The notes: generated by a model from the letters alone, not told the origin. 23,228 nt of DNA from JAPLGZ01 sp038318235 (GCA_038318235.1 JBBQBY010000038.1:1-23228), one strand, 5' to 3'; shown: positions 10,001 to 15,681, counted from the first letter of the stretch. Translations and numbers: made by a program.

Positions 10001-10491
10001 GGTGTCTGCACCAGGGTGAGCCCACCCTGGGCTTTGACGGCCCTAAGCCCTTGGATGCCATCTGTGCCGGCGCCCGAGAGGATGACAGCAATTGCATTGG
10101 TGCCCTGATCTGCGGCCAGCGACTGCAAAAAAAAGTCGATGCGGCGGCGGTTGCGCTTGGCGTCTGGTTCGCTCAAGCACAACCGACCTTGCTCAATATA
10201 TAAAGACCGCCCTGGTGGCCCGACATAGATGTGCTCCGGTTGGATCTGCATCCCATCCGCAGCTTGCACCACTGGCATGCGTGTGCTTTGCTGCAAAATT
10301 TCGCCCAGTTTGCGCTTGCGATGGGCGGGCAAATGGGTAACGATCACAAAGGCCAGGCCATTGCGTTCGGGAATGGATTGGAAGAACTGTTCCAATGCCG
10401 CGATACCCCCGGTCGCGCCGATGCCGACAATTGGGAAATCGGCTGATGCTAGTGTGGCCAATTCGTTTGGGTTGGCGGGTTGTTTGGTCAT
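4015..10491 (-). CDS. CheB-CheR-multi-PAS-GAF hybrid histidine kinase (2158 aa)
   Basis: Fusion of chemotaxis-type methylesterase and methyltransferase domains to a sensor kinase. Approximate order: CheB 18-200, CheR 215-480, a PAS_10-like domain 515-640, heptad-repeat coiled coil 650-735, PAS 738-845, GAF 858-1020, seven further PAS domains (ends near 1138, 1260, 1382, 1503, 1627, 1754, 1889), HisKA 1928-2000 with His1940 in ASHDLKAPLRA, and HATPase_c 2035-2155. CheR keeps SVTNFFRD, the SAM-site WVPGCATGEE (318-327), FATDID and DLISCRNLLIYF. CheB keeps His53 and Asp144 (GTDG), but its nucleophile loop reads GIGATGG where the family has GIGASAGG or GASTGG: serine is replaced by Thr27 and one residue is missing. 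Methylesterase activity is therefore doubtful. The ATG at 10491 has only a weak ribosome site. It lies 48 bp after the NarL-type receiver and 66 bp before the next kinase, so one operon is likely. No chemoreceptor gene is nearby. Confidence 0.95.
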   Translation of the reverse strand: MTKQPANPNELATLASADFPIVGIGATGGIAALEQFFQSIPERNGLAFVIVTHLPAHRKRKLGEILQQSTRMPVVQAADGMQIQPEHIYVGPPGRSLYIEQGRLCLSEPDAKRNRRRIDFFLQSLAADQGTNAIAVILSGAGTDGIQGLRAVKAQGGLTLVQTPEEAEQAALPRRALATEQVDVNGPAHVLAQELLATRGKFDEQATDEQTELAANNEALSAILVELHMQTGHDLSHYKPSTILRRIARRLQIHALDNLSTYLAYLRRYPDETQALFKDCLISVTNFFRDAEDFAALEKIVIPSILASKPPNEAVRIWVPGCATGEEAYSLAILFYEHAAQMSDAPRLQIFATDIDEAAINVARRGLYPESIAKDITPLRLQRFFNKENDGYRVKLELREIVLFAVHNLLKDPPFSKLDLISCRNLLIYFNREAQEKTFELFHYALVGAPAEPGYLFLGTSESADAVANLFTVINKRYHLFQRRAAITMPRRLPTATLAIESSKIAEPAAPPAKPKVQSVEELYQQWTLRHYAPPRLLVNENYEVTHIFNGADRYLREREGSVTQNILLKVLPELRLDLRAALYQALNKGEHTDSRLLRVQLNKEWCLIQLHVGPVPEPGFPKEYVEVVFEERQETAAVGLPVPDTTPDKDASLISRLEEELLRTRARLHTIIEEHEIANDELKVSNEELQSINEELKSTTEELETSKEELQSMNEELVTVNHELKLKIEELGRVNSDLLNLMASTDVGAIFLDQSLRIKRFTPRATELFHLIETDTGRPFAHISPRLRHTRLIELAARVLSTLEQIEEIVQSDADRWYIMRMFPYRTVDSLIDGVVITLVDITELKRAEHEIEQRIQQQMVAELGRQALEGDDIDALMRAATQRVAEVLHVEFAKVLEAQADDQTLLFKAGVGWSETRVNEATLVSPDNTQSWYTFHEDQPIIVENIKQEKRFQPSPMLSAHNIVSGVTVVIPGHEALYGVLGVYSRETRAFTSYEVDFLQAVANVLAEALARQTIEDDLRTSETRFRHLADAMPQIVWVSDAVGDLRYVNQGWLDYSGILLAENLRDGVWAAVHPEDVAANRAAWEQALQSGNAYEDELRLRDRDGVYRWHLERGAPVRDANGVVMEWYTTATDIDDRKRMEEQLRYHAYLLEHIEDAVIATDKQLRVTAWNRGAEQIYGWQAPEVLGRSVQTVVNSSLTSEQRSPLLQAVEKNRRSSFEVMFHHHKDGTPLQLEANIIALQDADQQVIGYLSINRDIRERKKVEQQIKFQANLLDVVEQAVIAIGPTGKIIYWNRFAEQLYGWRADEVSGRNAVEVIPNTTTEEQAAAMATQFQKGSSWSGEFTAQHRNGTIFPVQVLNSPIYAENGTLLGFVGVSVDITERKAAEATLRRQSNMLEQTHDAIFMWDVGGSITYWNQGAEQLYGYTQAEAIGQSSHDLLQTVHPQPTEHFEMRLQRDGEWIGELQHTTKEGQTITVLSRHQLLREPDGLQYVLETSHDITDRKQAEEALQKNHALLQGVINGTNDGIYVRDVAGRYLLVNSIGAAIVGLTPEQMIGQYYQALFPTEVAAAIQAEDAPVLTTGEMQRNETFSLIDHVLHTFHSVRTPYRDLQGNIIGVLNVVRDITDRKQAEETLRESVEQLQLATTAANMGLWFWNIQTDTLIWTAQCKALFGLAPDDNITYARFLSILDPQDRARTDQAVQRTLYEPEEYNVEYRAVWPDASIHWLAARGRSIYDEAGHPIRMLGVVFDITERKQVEETLRENAMTIRQQLVEIEAIYATTPVGLAVLDRDLRQVRINEQLAAINGRSVAEHIGRTGFDLVPDIANTLDSQLQQVIATGEPLINLEITGITPAQPNIERTWLGSFYPLGAANGQVSGINVVVQEITDRKRHERELQELNKTLELRVAERTIALEERTQELVRRNRELDQFAYVASHDLKAPLRAIDNLSGWVIQDAQALLPAASQEHLDKLRGRVRRMEKLLDDLLDYSRADRYQYASETIEVGALIAEVTKLFTLPEGFTIAIDAVMPPLHTERVPLELVLRNLINNAIKHHSYQGDHKDRQPGEHPLGYMQITAHDRGDFVEFAVADNGPGIDPQFHERIFQMFQTLRPRDQVEGSGMGLAIVKKIIESRNGKISVESDAGQGATFRFIWPK

Positions 10492-10539
10492 AGGTTAACT
10501 CAAGAACTCGCTTTATGTGATTGTTTGGCCGGCTTGCTG

Positions 10540-10956
10540 TTATGAATGCAGTTTTTTATGCATTCGTTCACTCAAATATTGTTGGCCACTGAGCACCTGA
10601 TAGATCGCACTAATCAGCACTTCGGGCGCTTGTTCTTTCATAATATAACCGCGCGCACCGGCCGCCAGCACACCCTCGACAAACAGGGTTTCCTCGTGCC
10701 CCGAAATAACGAGGGTGGCTAGATCTGGTTGCGTCACTTTTAAGTGGCGCACGAGATCGACGCCGCTCATGCCGGGCAATGATACATCAACCAGCACTAG
10801 ATCCGGCGCACAGTCAGGGATCGTGATCAGTGCATCTTCCCCCGATGCCGCCTCACCACAAATTTCTAGATCCGGCTTACGCTTGATCAGCGAAATATAG
10901 CCGCGTCGAATCATGGCATGATCTTCAACAATAAAGATTTTACCCACAAATTTCAT
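10540..10956 (-). CDS. NarL-type response regulator, receiver domain only (138 aa)
   Basis: Single receiver domain. The acidic pair is Glu11-Asp12 (FIVEDH), the phosphoacceptor is Asp57 (LVLVDVSLPGMSG), the switch residue is Ser85, and the conserved lysine is Lys107 (GYIMKE). The sequence is typical of the NarL/FixJ group, but the protein stops 30 residues after Lys107, where a linker and LuxR-type helix-turn-helix would follow. It therefore probably acts by protein contact or as a phosphate shuttle rather than on DNA. The start is uncertain. AGGA touches the ATG at 10956 with no spacing, while a GTG at 10947 lies nine bases after it and would begin directly at the KIFIVEDH strand. It is the first gene of a likely three-gene operon with the two large kinases, which are its likely partners. 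Confidence 0.9.
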   Translation of the reverse strand: MKFVGKIFIVEDHAMIRRGYISLIKRKPDLEICGEAASGEDALITIPDCAPDLVLVDVSLPGMSGVDLVRHLKVTQPDLATLVISGHEETLFVEGVLAAGARGYIMKEQAPEVLISAIYQVLSGQQYLSERMHKKLHS

Positions 10957-11132
10957 TCCTTTTTTTGCACGCTATGCCACCGGAAATTGGATTCTGGCAT
11001 GCCGAGTGGATAGGTTGGGGCCAATCAAAATGTGTATTCAAGCTATCAATTTAGATGAAATAATTTTGCTTTTCTAACCCAGGCGCTTGGTCTAGAAAAA
11101 ACGGCCTATACGATCACATAAAGTCTGTACAA

Positions 11133-11591
11133 TTACATAAAAAAAGTAGAATTATTTTGAATCTTGAGCGGGAATTCCACCACCCGCTCATAGGATGTGA
11201 ACAAAGTAACGATATCACTAAAGTCGCGGTCGATATTAGATTTGAGCAGATAGCCTGCGATCTGCTCGTTGTAAGCCGCCATTTTGTCTGCTTCGCGATT
11301 CGACGTGGTCAGCACAAAGACGATGCTCTGACATAACTCGGCATCCTGACGCAATGCTTTTAAGAACTCGATGCCATTCATGCGTGGCATGTTAATATCG
11401 AGCAAGATCAAATACGGCCGCGGTAACCGGGGATGACCAGTTTCCCCCCGTAAGATGCCTAATGCCTCAATTCCGTCGGGGACAACAGTAAATGGATTCG
11501 CAATTTTTTGCCTTTTAAAGGCTCGTACAATCGCTTCTGCATCGATCTCATCATCTTCTACTAGTAAAATTTGTACAGTCTGATCCGACAT
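11133..11591 (-). CDS. Rcp1-like single-domain response regulator (152 aa)
   Basis: CheY-fold receiver of the Rcp1 type, the group that commonly serves phytochrome-like and multi-PAS kinases with ASHDLKAPLR H-boxes. Motifs: LLVEDDEIDAE with Asp13/Asp14, phosphoacceptor Asp65 in LILLDINMPRMNG, Thr95 (VLTTS), and Lys117 (GYLLKSN). Length is normal for the group and there is no output domain. The ATG at 11591 has a good AAGGAAG ribosome site four bases upstream. It lies between the kinase ending at 11905 (313 bp upstream, with a MITE-like element in the gap) and the NarL-type receiver (176 bp downstream). It probably has its own promoter, though I could not define one. Partner kinases are inferred from proximity and H-box type. 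Confidence 0.93.
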   Translation of the reverse strand: MSDQTVQILLVEDDEIDAEAIVRAFKRQKIANPFTVVPDGIEALGILRGETGHPRLPRPYLILLDINMPRMNGIEFLKALRQDAELCQSIVFVLTTSNREADKMAAYNEQIAGYLLKSNIDRDFSDIVTLFTSYERVVEFPLKIQNNSTFFM

Positions 11592-11904
11592 AGGTCTTCC
11601 TTAATTTCAAATGAACAGCTGGTGAGCATCGATCATCATTCGTGCATCATCGTTTGCGTGCCGCGCATTATAGCTTCTACCCTGGGCTAGATAAGCAGAG
11701 GATGCCAATATAACACAATTTTAAAGCATCGTGATGTAACTTTATAACATAGAGAGTTGGCAACACTATTTTACGATAATTGGTAACTGTTCAGCTAGAA
11801 ACCGGGTTTTTTATGCGTAAGACAGGCTAATGCTACCCAGAAAAACCCGGTTTCTTCGCCGAGCCTGAATCGTTACGATAATTTGGGCTTATCGTGGCTT
11901 GAGC
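11592..11904. other. 313-bp intergenic region between Rcp1-like receiver and kinase
   Basis: No reading frame with a ribosome site was seen. The left part, 11592-11770, is AT-rich and should contain the promoter of the Rcp1-like gene, but no clear -35/-10 pair stands out. The right part holds the MITE-like palindrome and a small hairpin, ACGATAA (11875-11881) pairing with TTATCGT (11889-11895), nine bases after the kinase stop. Confidence 0.6.
11771..11883. mobile_element. MITE-like palindrome inside 11-bp direct repeats
   Basis: A perfect 15-bp inverted repeat, AGAAACCGGGTTTTT at 11797-11811 and its complement at 11841-11855, surrounds a 29-base loop. The 11-mer TTACGATAATT occurs at 11771-11781 and again at 11873-11883, enclosing the palindrome with 91 bp between the copies. 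That layout fits a small non-autonomous insertion with a target duplication. GTTCAG near the left end and CTGAAT near the right end add weak terminal symmetry. No transposase is present, and there is no U-tract to make it a normal terminator. Relation to a known element family is untested. Confidence 0.5.
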
Positions 11905-13941
11905 TTATGCCAGCTTGGGCCAGGTGAAACGGAAAGTTGTCCCGCGCCCCTGACCAGAGGCCACGGTGATGGCGCCGCCACGGTTTTCGATGATCTTTTT
12001 GACGACGGCCAGGCCCATCCCACTCCCCTCTATTTTATCACGCGGCTGCAAAGTCTGGAACATCTGGAAGATCCGTTTGTGGGCTGTTTCGGGAATGCCA
12101 GGCCCATCGTCGACCACGCTGAATTCAACCACATCCTTCATATCTTGGGCCGCAATATGAACGTTACCATTGGCACGATCATGATGTTTGATGGCGTTGT
12201 CGAGCAAATTGCGCAAGATCAATTCCAACGGCACGCGTTGGGTGAGCAATACAGGCATCTCCTCTTCCATCGTAATCCTAAAGTCGGCGGGGATGGGCAG
12301 CAAGCGGATCAGATCGGTGATGAGCGCGGCCGTATCCACTGCTTCTAGTTTCCCCGCTTGGTAGCCTGCGTGTGAGTAGGTCAGCAGATCATCAAGCAAT
12401 TTTTGCATTCGTTTGATCCGGCTGCGCAGTTTGGTCAAGTATGCCTGCGCTACAGGCGACAGCCCGCTGGCCGCATCGTCCCCAATCCAGCCAGCCAAAT
12501 TGTCAAGCGCACGCAGCGGCGCTTTGAGATCGTGGGATGCCATGTAGGCAAATTGATCAAGCTCTTGGTTGCGGTGCAGCAACTCGTCGGTCCGTTCTGC
12601 GACGCGCTGTTCCAATGTCTCATTGAGCGCCTTTAGTTCGAGCTCCTGCTGTTTATGGGCCGTGATGTCATAGTTGACGCCAATGATGCGCGTTGGCTGG
12701 CCTTGATCGTCCCGGATGACCGTGCCATGCCCGCCCAGCCAGCGCACTTCCCCATCTGGGCGTATAATGCGCAAGGTCGCTTGATAGGCGTTGCCTTGTG
12801 CCAACAAAATGTTGGTCTGACGCATATGCTCGGCTTGGTCCTCGGGGTGGATATAGGTTAAGAATGTATCAGTTTTCAAAATCGTTGTCTGCGGATCAAG
12901 CCCCAGTAATTCGTATTCGCGCGCATCCCAGGTGATCTGGTTTGCCGCAATATCCCAATGCCAGGTGCCCATCCCGCCCGCTTCTAGCGCCAAGCGTAGC
13001 CGCTCCTCATTGGCCTGCAACAGCTGGGCGGCGTGTGCGCTTTCGATGGCGGGCCAAAAACGCGTGGCTACCGCTGCCAGCAGGGCCATCTCGTCGTTAC
13101 GCCAACTGCGCGGCTTGGCATCGGTCACGATCAGGATGGCGGCCAGGTGGCCTTCGTGCATACAGGGCGCGGCGACTAAATTTTGAATCTGAAACGGCGC
13201 AGCGCTTGCTGGATCGGGCGACGCGGTACGGGGATTAGTGATTGTGTGATTGACAAAAAAAGTGCGCCCAGCCTGGACTTCGGCAAGCATGGCCGGTGTC
13301 ACCAAGCCCGCTACTCGATCGGACTCTAGCTCGCTGGGCAGAATCTGCTGCCAACCAAGCGGGTGAGTAGTCGGGGCGCCCTGGTTCACCGTATAGAAAA
13401 CGCAGCATTCAACCTGTAGCTGCACGCGCAACGCGCTGACGAGCAGCGCAATCAGCGCGGGCGGATCCGTTAGCGCGCGGATCTGATCACCGACAGTAAC
13501 CAGAAATTTTTCGTTGAGTTCGGCGCGTTTACGGGCGTCGATATCGGTGGAAGTGCCAAACCATTGGATCAGCTTGCCCTGCGGATCATGAATGGGTACC
13601 CCACGTTCCAGGTGCCAAAAATAGACGCCATCAGCACGGCGCAGACGAAGCTCGCTCTCGTAGCGCTCACCGGTCTGGATTGAATCTAACCATACGGCAT
13701 AGTTGTCGGCTAGATCGTCGGGATGGATCGCCGGCCACAACCCGCGCTGGAGTGTTGCGGCTAGTGTCATGCCTGAATATGCGAGCCAACGTTGGTTCGC
13801 ATAATTCAGCTGACCAGTCGCATCCGTGCTCCAAACGATCTGGGGCATGGCATCAGCCAGTTGGTGAAAGTGTACCTCATTGATTGCTAATCCTTGCTGG
13901 GCTGGCTTGTCCTCACTTGTCGGCTGATCGGCGTCATTCAA
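11905..13941 (-). CDS. PAS-GAF-PAS sensor histidine kinase (678 aa from TTG)
   Basis: Cytoplasmic sensor kinase. Approximate domains from the chosen start: PAS 24-134, GAF 146-296, PAS_3-type 308-426, coiled-coil linker, HisKA 460-531 with His470 in ASHDLKAPLRA, and HATPase_c 566-676 with N-box LRNLLDNAIKHH, G1 DDGPGIPE and G2 GSGMGLAVVKK. I chose TTG at 13941 because AGGA lies four bases upstream and the TTG overlaps the TGA of the preceding receiver gene (TTGA), a normal coupling arrangement. An ATG at 14013 in the same frame would add 24 residues, but it has no ribosome site and gives a cysteine-rich stretch that runs over the receiver gene. The kinase core is paralogous to the two larger kinases in the window. 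Probable targets are the receivers next to it. Confidence 0.92.
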   Translation of the reverse strand: MNDADQPTSEDKPAQQGLAINEVHFHQLADAMPQIVWSTDATGQLNYANQRWLAYSGMTLAATLQRGLWPAIHPDDLADNYAVWLDSIQTGERYESELRLRRADGVYFWHLERGVPIHDPQGKLIQWFGTSTDIDARKRAELNEKFLVTVGDQIRALTDPPALIALLVSALRVQLQVECCVFYTVNQGAPTTHPLGWQQILPSELESDRVAGLVTPAMLAEVQAGRTFFVNHTITNPRTASPDPASAAPFQIQNLVAAPCMHEGHLAAILIVTDAKPRSWRNDEMALLAAVATRFWPAIESAHAAQLLQANEERLRLALEAGGMGTWHWDIAANQITWDAREYELLGLDPQTTILKTDTFLTYIHPEDQAEHMRQTNILLAQGNAYQATLRIIRPDGEVRWLGGHGTVIRDDQGQPTRIIGVNYDITAHKQQELELKALNETLEQRVAERTDELLHRNQELDQFAYMASHDLKAPLRALDNLAGWIGDDAASGLSPVAQAYLTKLRSRIKRMQKLLDDLLTYSHAGYQAGKLEAVDTAALITDLIRLLPIPADFRITMEEEMPVLLTQRVPLELILRNLLDNAIKHHDRANGNVHIAAQDMKDVVEFSVVDDGPGIPETAHKRIFQMFQTLQPRDKIEGSGMGLAVVKKIIENRGGAITVASGQGRGTTFRFTWPKLA

Positions 13942-14425
13942 TTCATCCTGCTTTGTCTGCCATTGAGGGGGGGCAGTCCCAACTGTGCAAGCACAGAACG
14001 TACACTGCGCCATAAATGTTCGGGTGTGATCTGTAGCTTATCAATGATATCCTGCGCACCAGCTGCGCGGGCTTGTTGCGTTAGCTCGTCGTCCAGCCCC
14101 CTGCTTAAAATGAATACTGGCACTGGCAAAGAACCGGCTGGCCCCTTGCAATTGCTGCAAAACTTCAAGGTAAGTGAGATCGGGCAGATGGCGACTGAGC
14201 AAAATGATGTCGGGCGCGGCTAGTGACGGTTGTGTGTGTACAGCGGCCATCGGGTGGCGGCTGAGTTGTTGCATGCTGATAATGTTGGATCCCTGCTCCG
14301 CCGGTGGCGGCTTCCGAGAAGAAGAGCGGGGGTGCCAAAGTTTGGCGCAAGCTGTGCGCAAGCCATGTGCGGTCCTCAGCAACGTCATCAATGATGAGGA
14401 CGTGTAATCCGCCTGACGGCATCAT
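13938..14425 (-). pseudogene. Receiver-domain gene broken by two frameshifts
   Basis: Three overlapping frames together spell one receiver domain. Frame one, from ATG 14425 (GGGAG upstream), gives HVLIIDDVAEDR and EAATGG. Frame two gives APDIILLSRHLPDLTYLEVLQQLQG down to about 14140. Frame three gives PVPVFILSRGLDDELTQQARAAGAQDIIDK and a helical end to TGA 13938-13940. Each change skips one base. The second is best placed in the GGGG run at about 14142-14145; the first lies somewhere between about 14310 and 14270. The acidic pair and the lysine are present, but the phosphoacceptor aspartate is Ser (ILLSRHLPD). The stop overlaps the kinase TTG start, which supports a once-functional coupled pair. 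It could be a decaying gene, or an intact pseudo-receiver with homopolymer errors in the assembly. Confidence 0.75.
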
Positions 14426-14475
14426 GGTTTCTCCCTATTTTGTGCTCTCATCTGTAGGATAAGGACAGCGCGCAT

Positions 14476-14486
14476 TACACCTACTC
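14476..14486 (-). promoter_or_regulatory. Motif GAGTAGGTGTA upstream of the receiver gene
   Basis: Minus-strand GAGTAGGTGTA lies 51 bases upstream of the receiver ATG at 14425. Almost the same 11-mer, GAGTAGGCGTA, lies upstream of the gene starting at 15294. A shared promoter part or regulator site is possible. No confident -35 partner was found. Confidence 0.25.
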
Positions 14487-14518
14487 ACGCTCTATTCGTT
14501 TAAACTAATTCACCCCTT

Positions 14519-14540
14519 ATCTGACAAAATTGTGACAGAT
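14519..14540. promoter_or_regulatory. 22-bp operator-like dyad upstream of the receiver gene
   Basis: The sequence follows ATCTGnCAnAATTnTGnCAGAT, with nine of eleven base pairs symmetric around the centre. It lies about 95-115 bases upstream of the receiver start at 14425, in an otherwise gene-free gap. It does not match the CRP/FNR consensus. The size and symmetry suit a dimeric transcription factor, which is not identified. Confidence 0.35.
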
Positions 14541-14579
14541 CAAATAGGGTTCAAACCTAATTAGACTGTTAGCATGCGT

Positions 14580-14633
14580 CTGCGCAATCAATGAACCTAG
14601 ATAGGGATACGACCAGGTTTATTGATTGCGCAG
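14580..14633. repeat. Long hairpin downstream of the helical protein gene
   Basis: CTGCGCAATCAATGAACCT (14580-14598) pairs with AGGTTTATTGATTGCGCAG (14615-14633), 18 Watson-Crick pairs plus one G-T, around a 16-base loop. It begins 44 bases after the stop of the minus-strand gene ending at 14677 and precedes the receiver-kinase unit. There is no U-tract, so it may be a processing or stability element, or a dispersed palindrome. Confidence 0.5.
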
Positions 14634-14676
14634 GTTGATGATCAATGCCTTGTGCTAATTTTGATGCAATCTACCT

Positions 14677-15294
14677 CTACCCTTGGCCAACCGTCCGCTG
14701 CTTGGTGTGATCAGCGCTCCACGCTTCTTGGGTATTGTGCGTGGCTTCTTGGCCGCTGGTCGCGCTTACGCTGGGATGATCTTCGCTCAACTCACGGGTG
14801 ACAACTTGGGGAATGACCTGGCTAATTTGAGTGATAAGCGGCGTAATATCCTTGAGATTGCGTAGCGCCACATCAGCTGTTGTGGGATAATTCAAGGCTA
14901 GAGCTGTGGTATGCAACATCGTATAACTAATGGCGGCCAGACTGAGGGCAGTGTAGTCATCGCGCAGCATACGCGAAGTCTGCTTAGTGCGCACCTTGTC
15001 ATACAAACCGGCCATCACACCGAGCGTTGAAGCGACTGCGTCTTTCAGGCCTGCACTGCTGGCGCCAAGCTGCTCATTATGATGTTCTAGCTGGTTAATG
15101 TGACTTTGCAAGACCATCGAGATTTTGTTGATGACTGCACTCGCTTCCGGCTGCTGCTTTACGCTCTCATCATCCACCTGGCGTTTGACTGCTTCATGAA
15201 TATGTTTTTCGGCCGTGATCATATCGCCTACATAGTGCTGGATTGTATCTTTGCGCTCGTCCACTGTGTCCATCTTCTGATTGGTGTTCGTCAT
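14677..15294 (-). CDS. Helical protein of unknown function, possibly ferritin-like/DUF892-related (205 aa)
   Basis: I do not recognise this protein with certainty. It is almost wholly helical, with no membrane segment or signal peptide. A first helix contains DMITAEKHIHEAVKRQ (about 24-39), a second contains INKISMVLQSHINQLEHHNEQL (about 55-76), and later helices cover about 105-130 and 140-170. The last 35 residues are polar and low in complexity (EATHNTQEAWSADHTKQ). The E-H-H spacing in helix one and E-H-H in helix two recall the ferritin-like fold of YciE/DUF892 stress proteins, but the metal ligands of the later helices are not obvious. The ATG at 15294 has GAGGA nine bases upstream. It is separated from the membrane-protein genes by 456 bp and probably has its own promoter. 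A stress role is only inferred from neighbours. Confidence 0.8.
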   Translation of the reverse strand: MTNTNQKMDTVDERKDTIQHYVGDMITAEKHIHEAVKRQVDDESVKQQPEASAVINKISMVLQSHINQLEHHNEQLGASSAGLKDAVASTLGVMAGLYDKVRTKQTSRMLRDDYTALSLAAISYTMLHTTALALNYPTTADVALRNLKDITPLITQISQVIPQVVTRELSEDHPSVSATSGQEATHNTQEAWSADHTKQRTVGQG

Positions 15295-15325
15295 AAGTAT
15301 TTTTCCTCTTTTCTTTTGTTAGAAA

Positions 15326-15336
15326 TACGCCTACTC
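15326..15336 (-). promoter_or_regulatory. Motif GAGTAGGCGTA upstream of the helical protein gene
   Basis: Second copy of the 11-mer found at 14476-14486, with one base different, on the same strand and also upstream of a gene start (32 bases before ATG 15294). The repetition suggests a shared promoter element. The role is inferred. Confidence 0.25.
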
Positions 15337-15681
15337 ATTCTGTTATCCTCGTCTGTTAGTTTAACAATTCTACAACTTAAACGAATGGTCTAACCTTGTT
15401 TATGCTTTAACGAGGGTAATGGAATATTGTCTAGCATACCAGAATGATGGCTATTTGACTATGCAGCGGGGTACAGCCAGGAGGTACAGATAGAGTTACA
15501 TAAAGTATGGAGCAATTGAAGGAAAAATCTACTCACTTGTATTAATTTGGATCATGTCTCCAGCTTTAGAAAACAATATATCTAGTTCTGTATCCATAAT
15601 TCCTGTGGTTATTGATTCCGAATAATTTCTATGGCTCAACTGGATCTCAGGAGTAACCTCGCCAAAATCTTCCTGGAAGCT

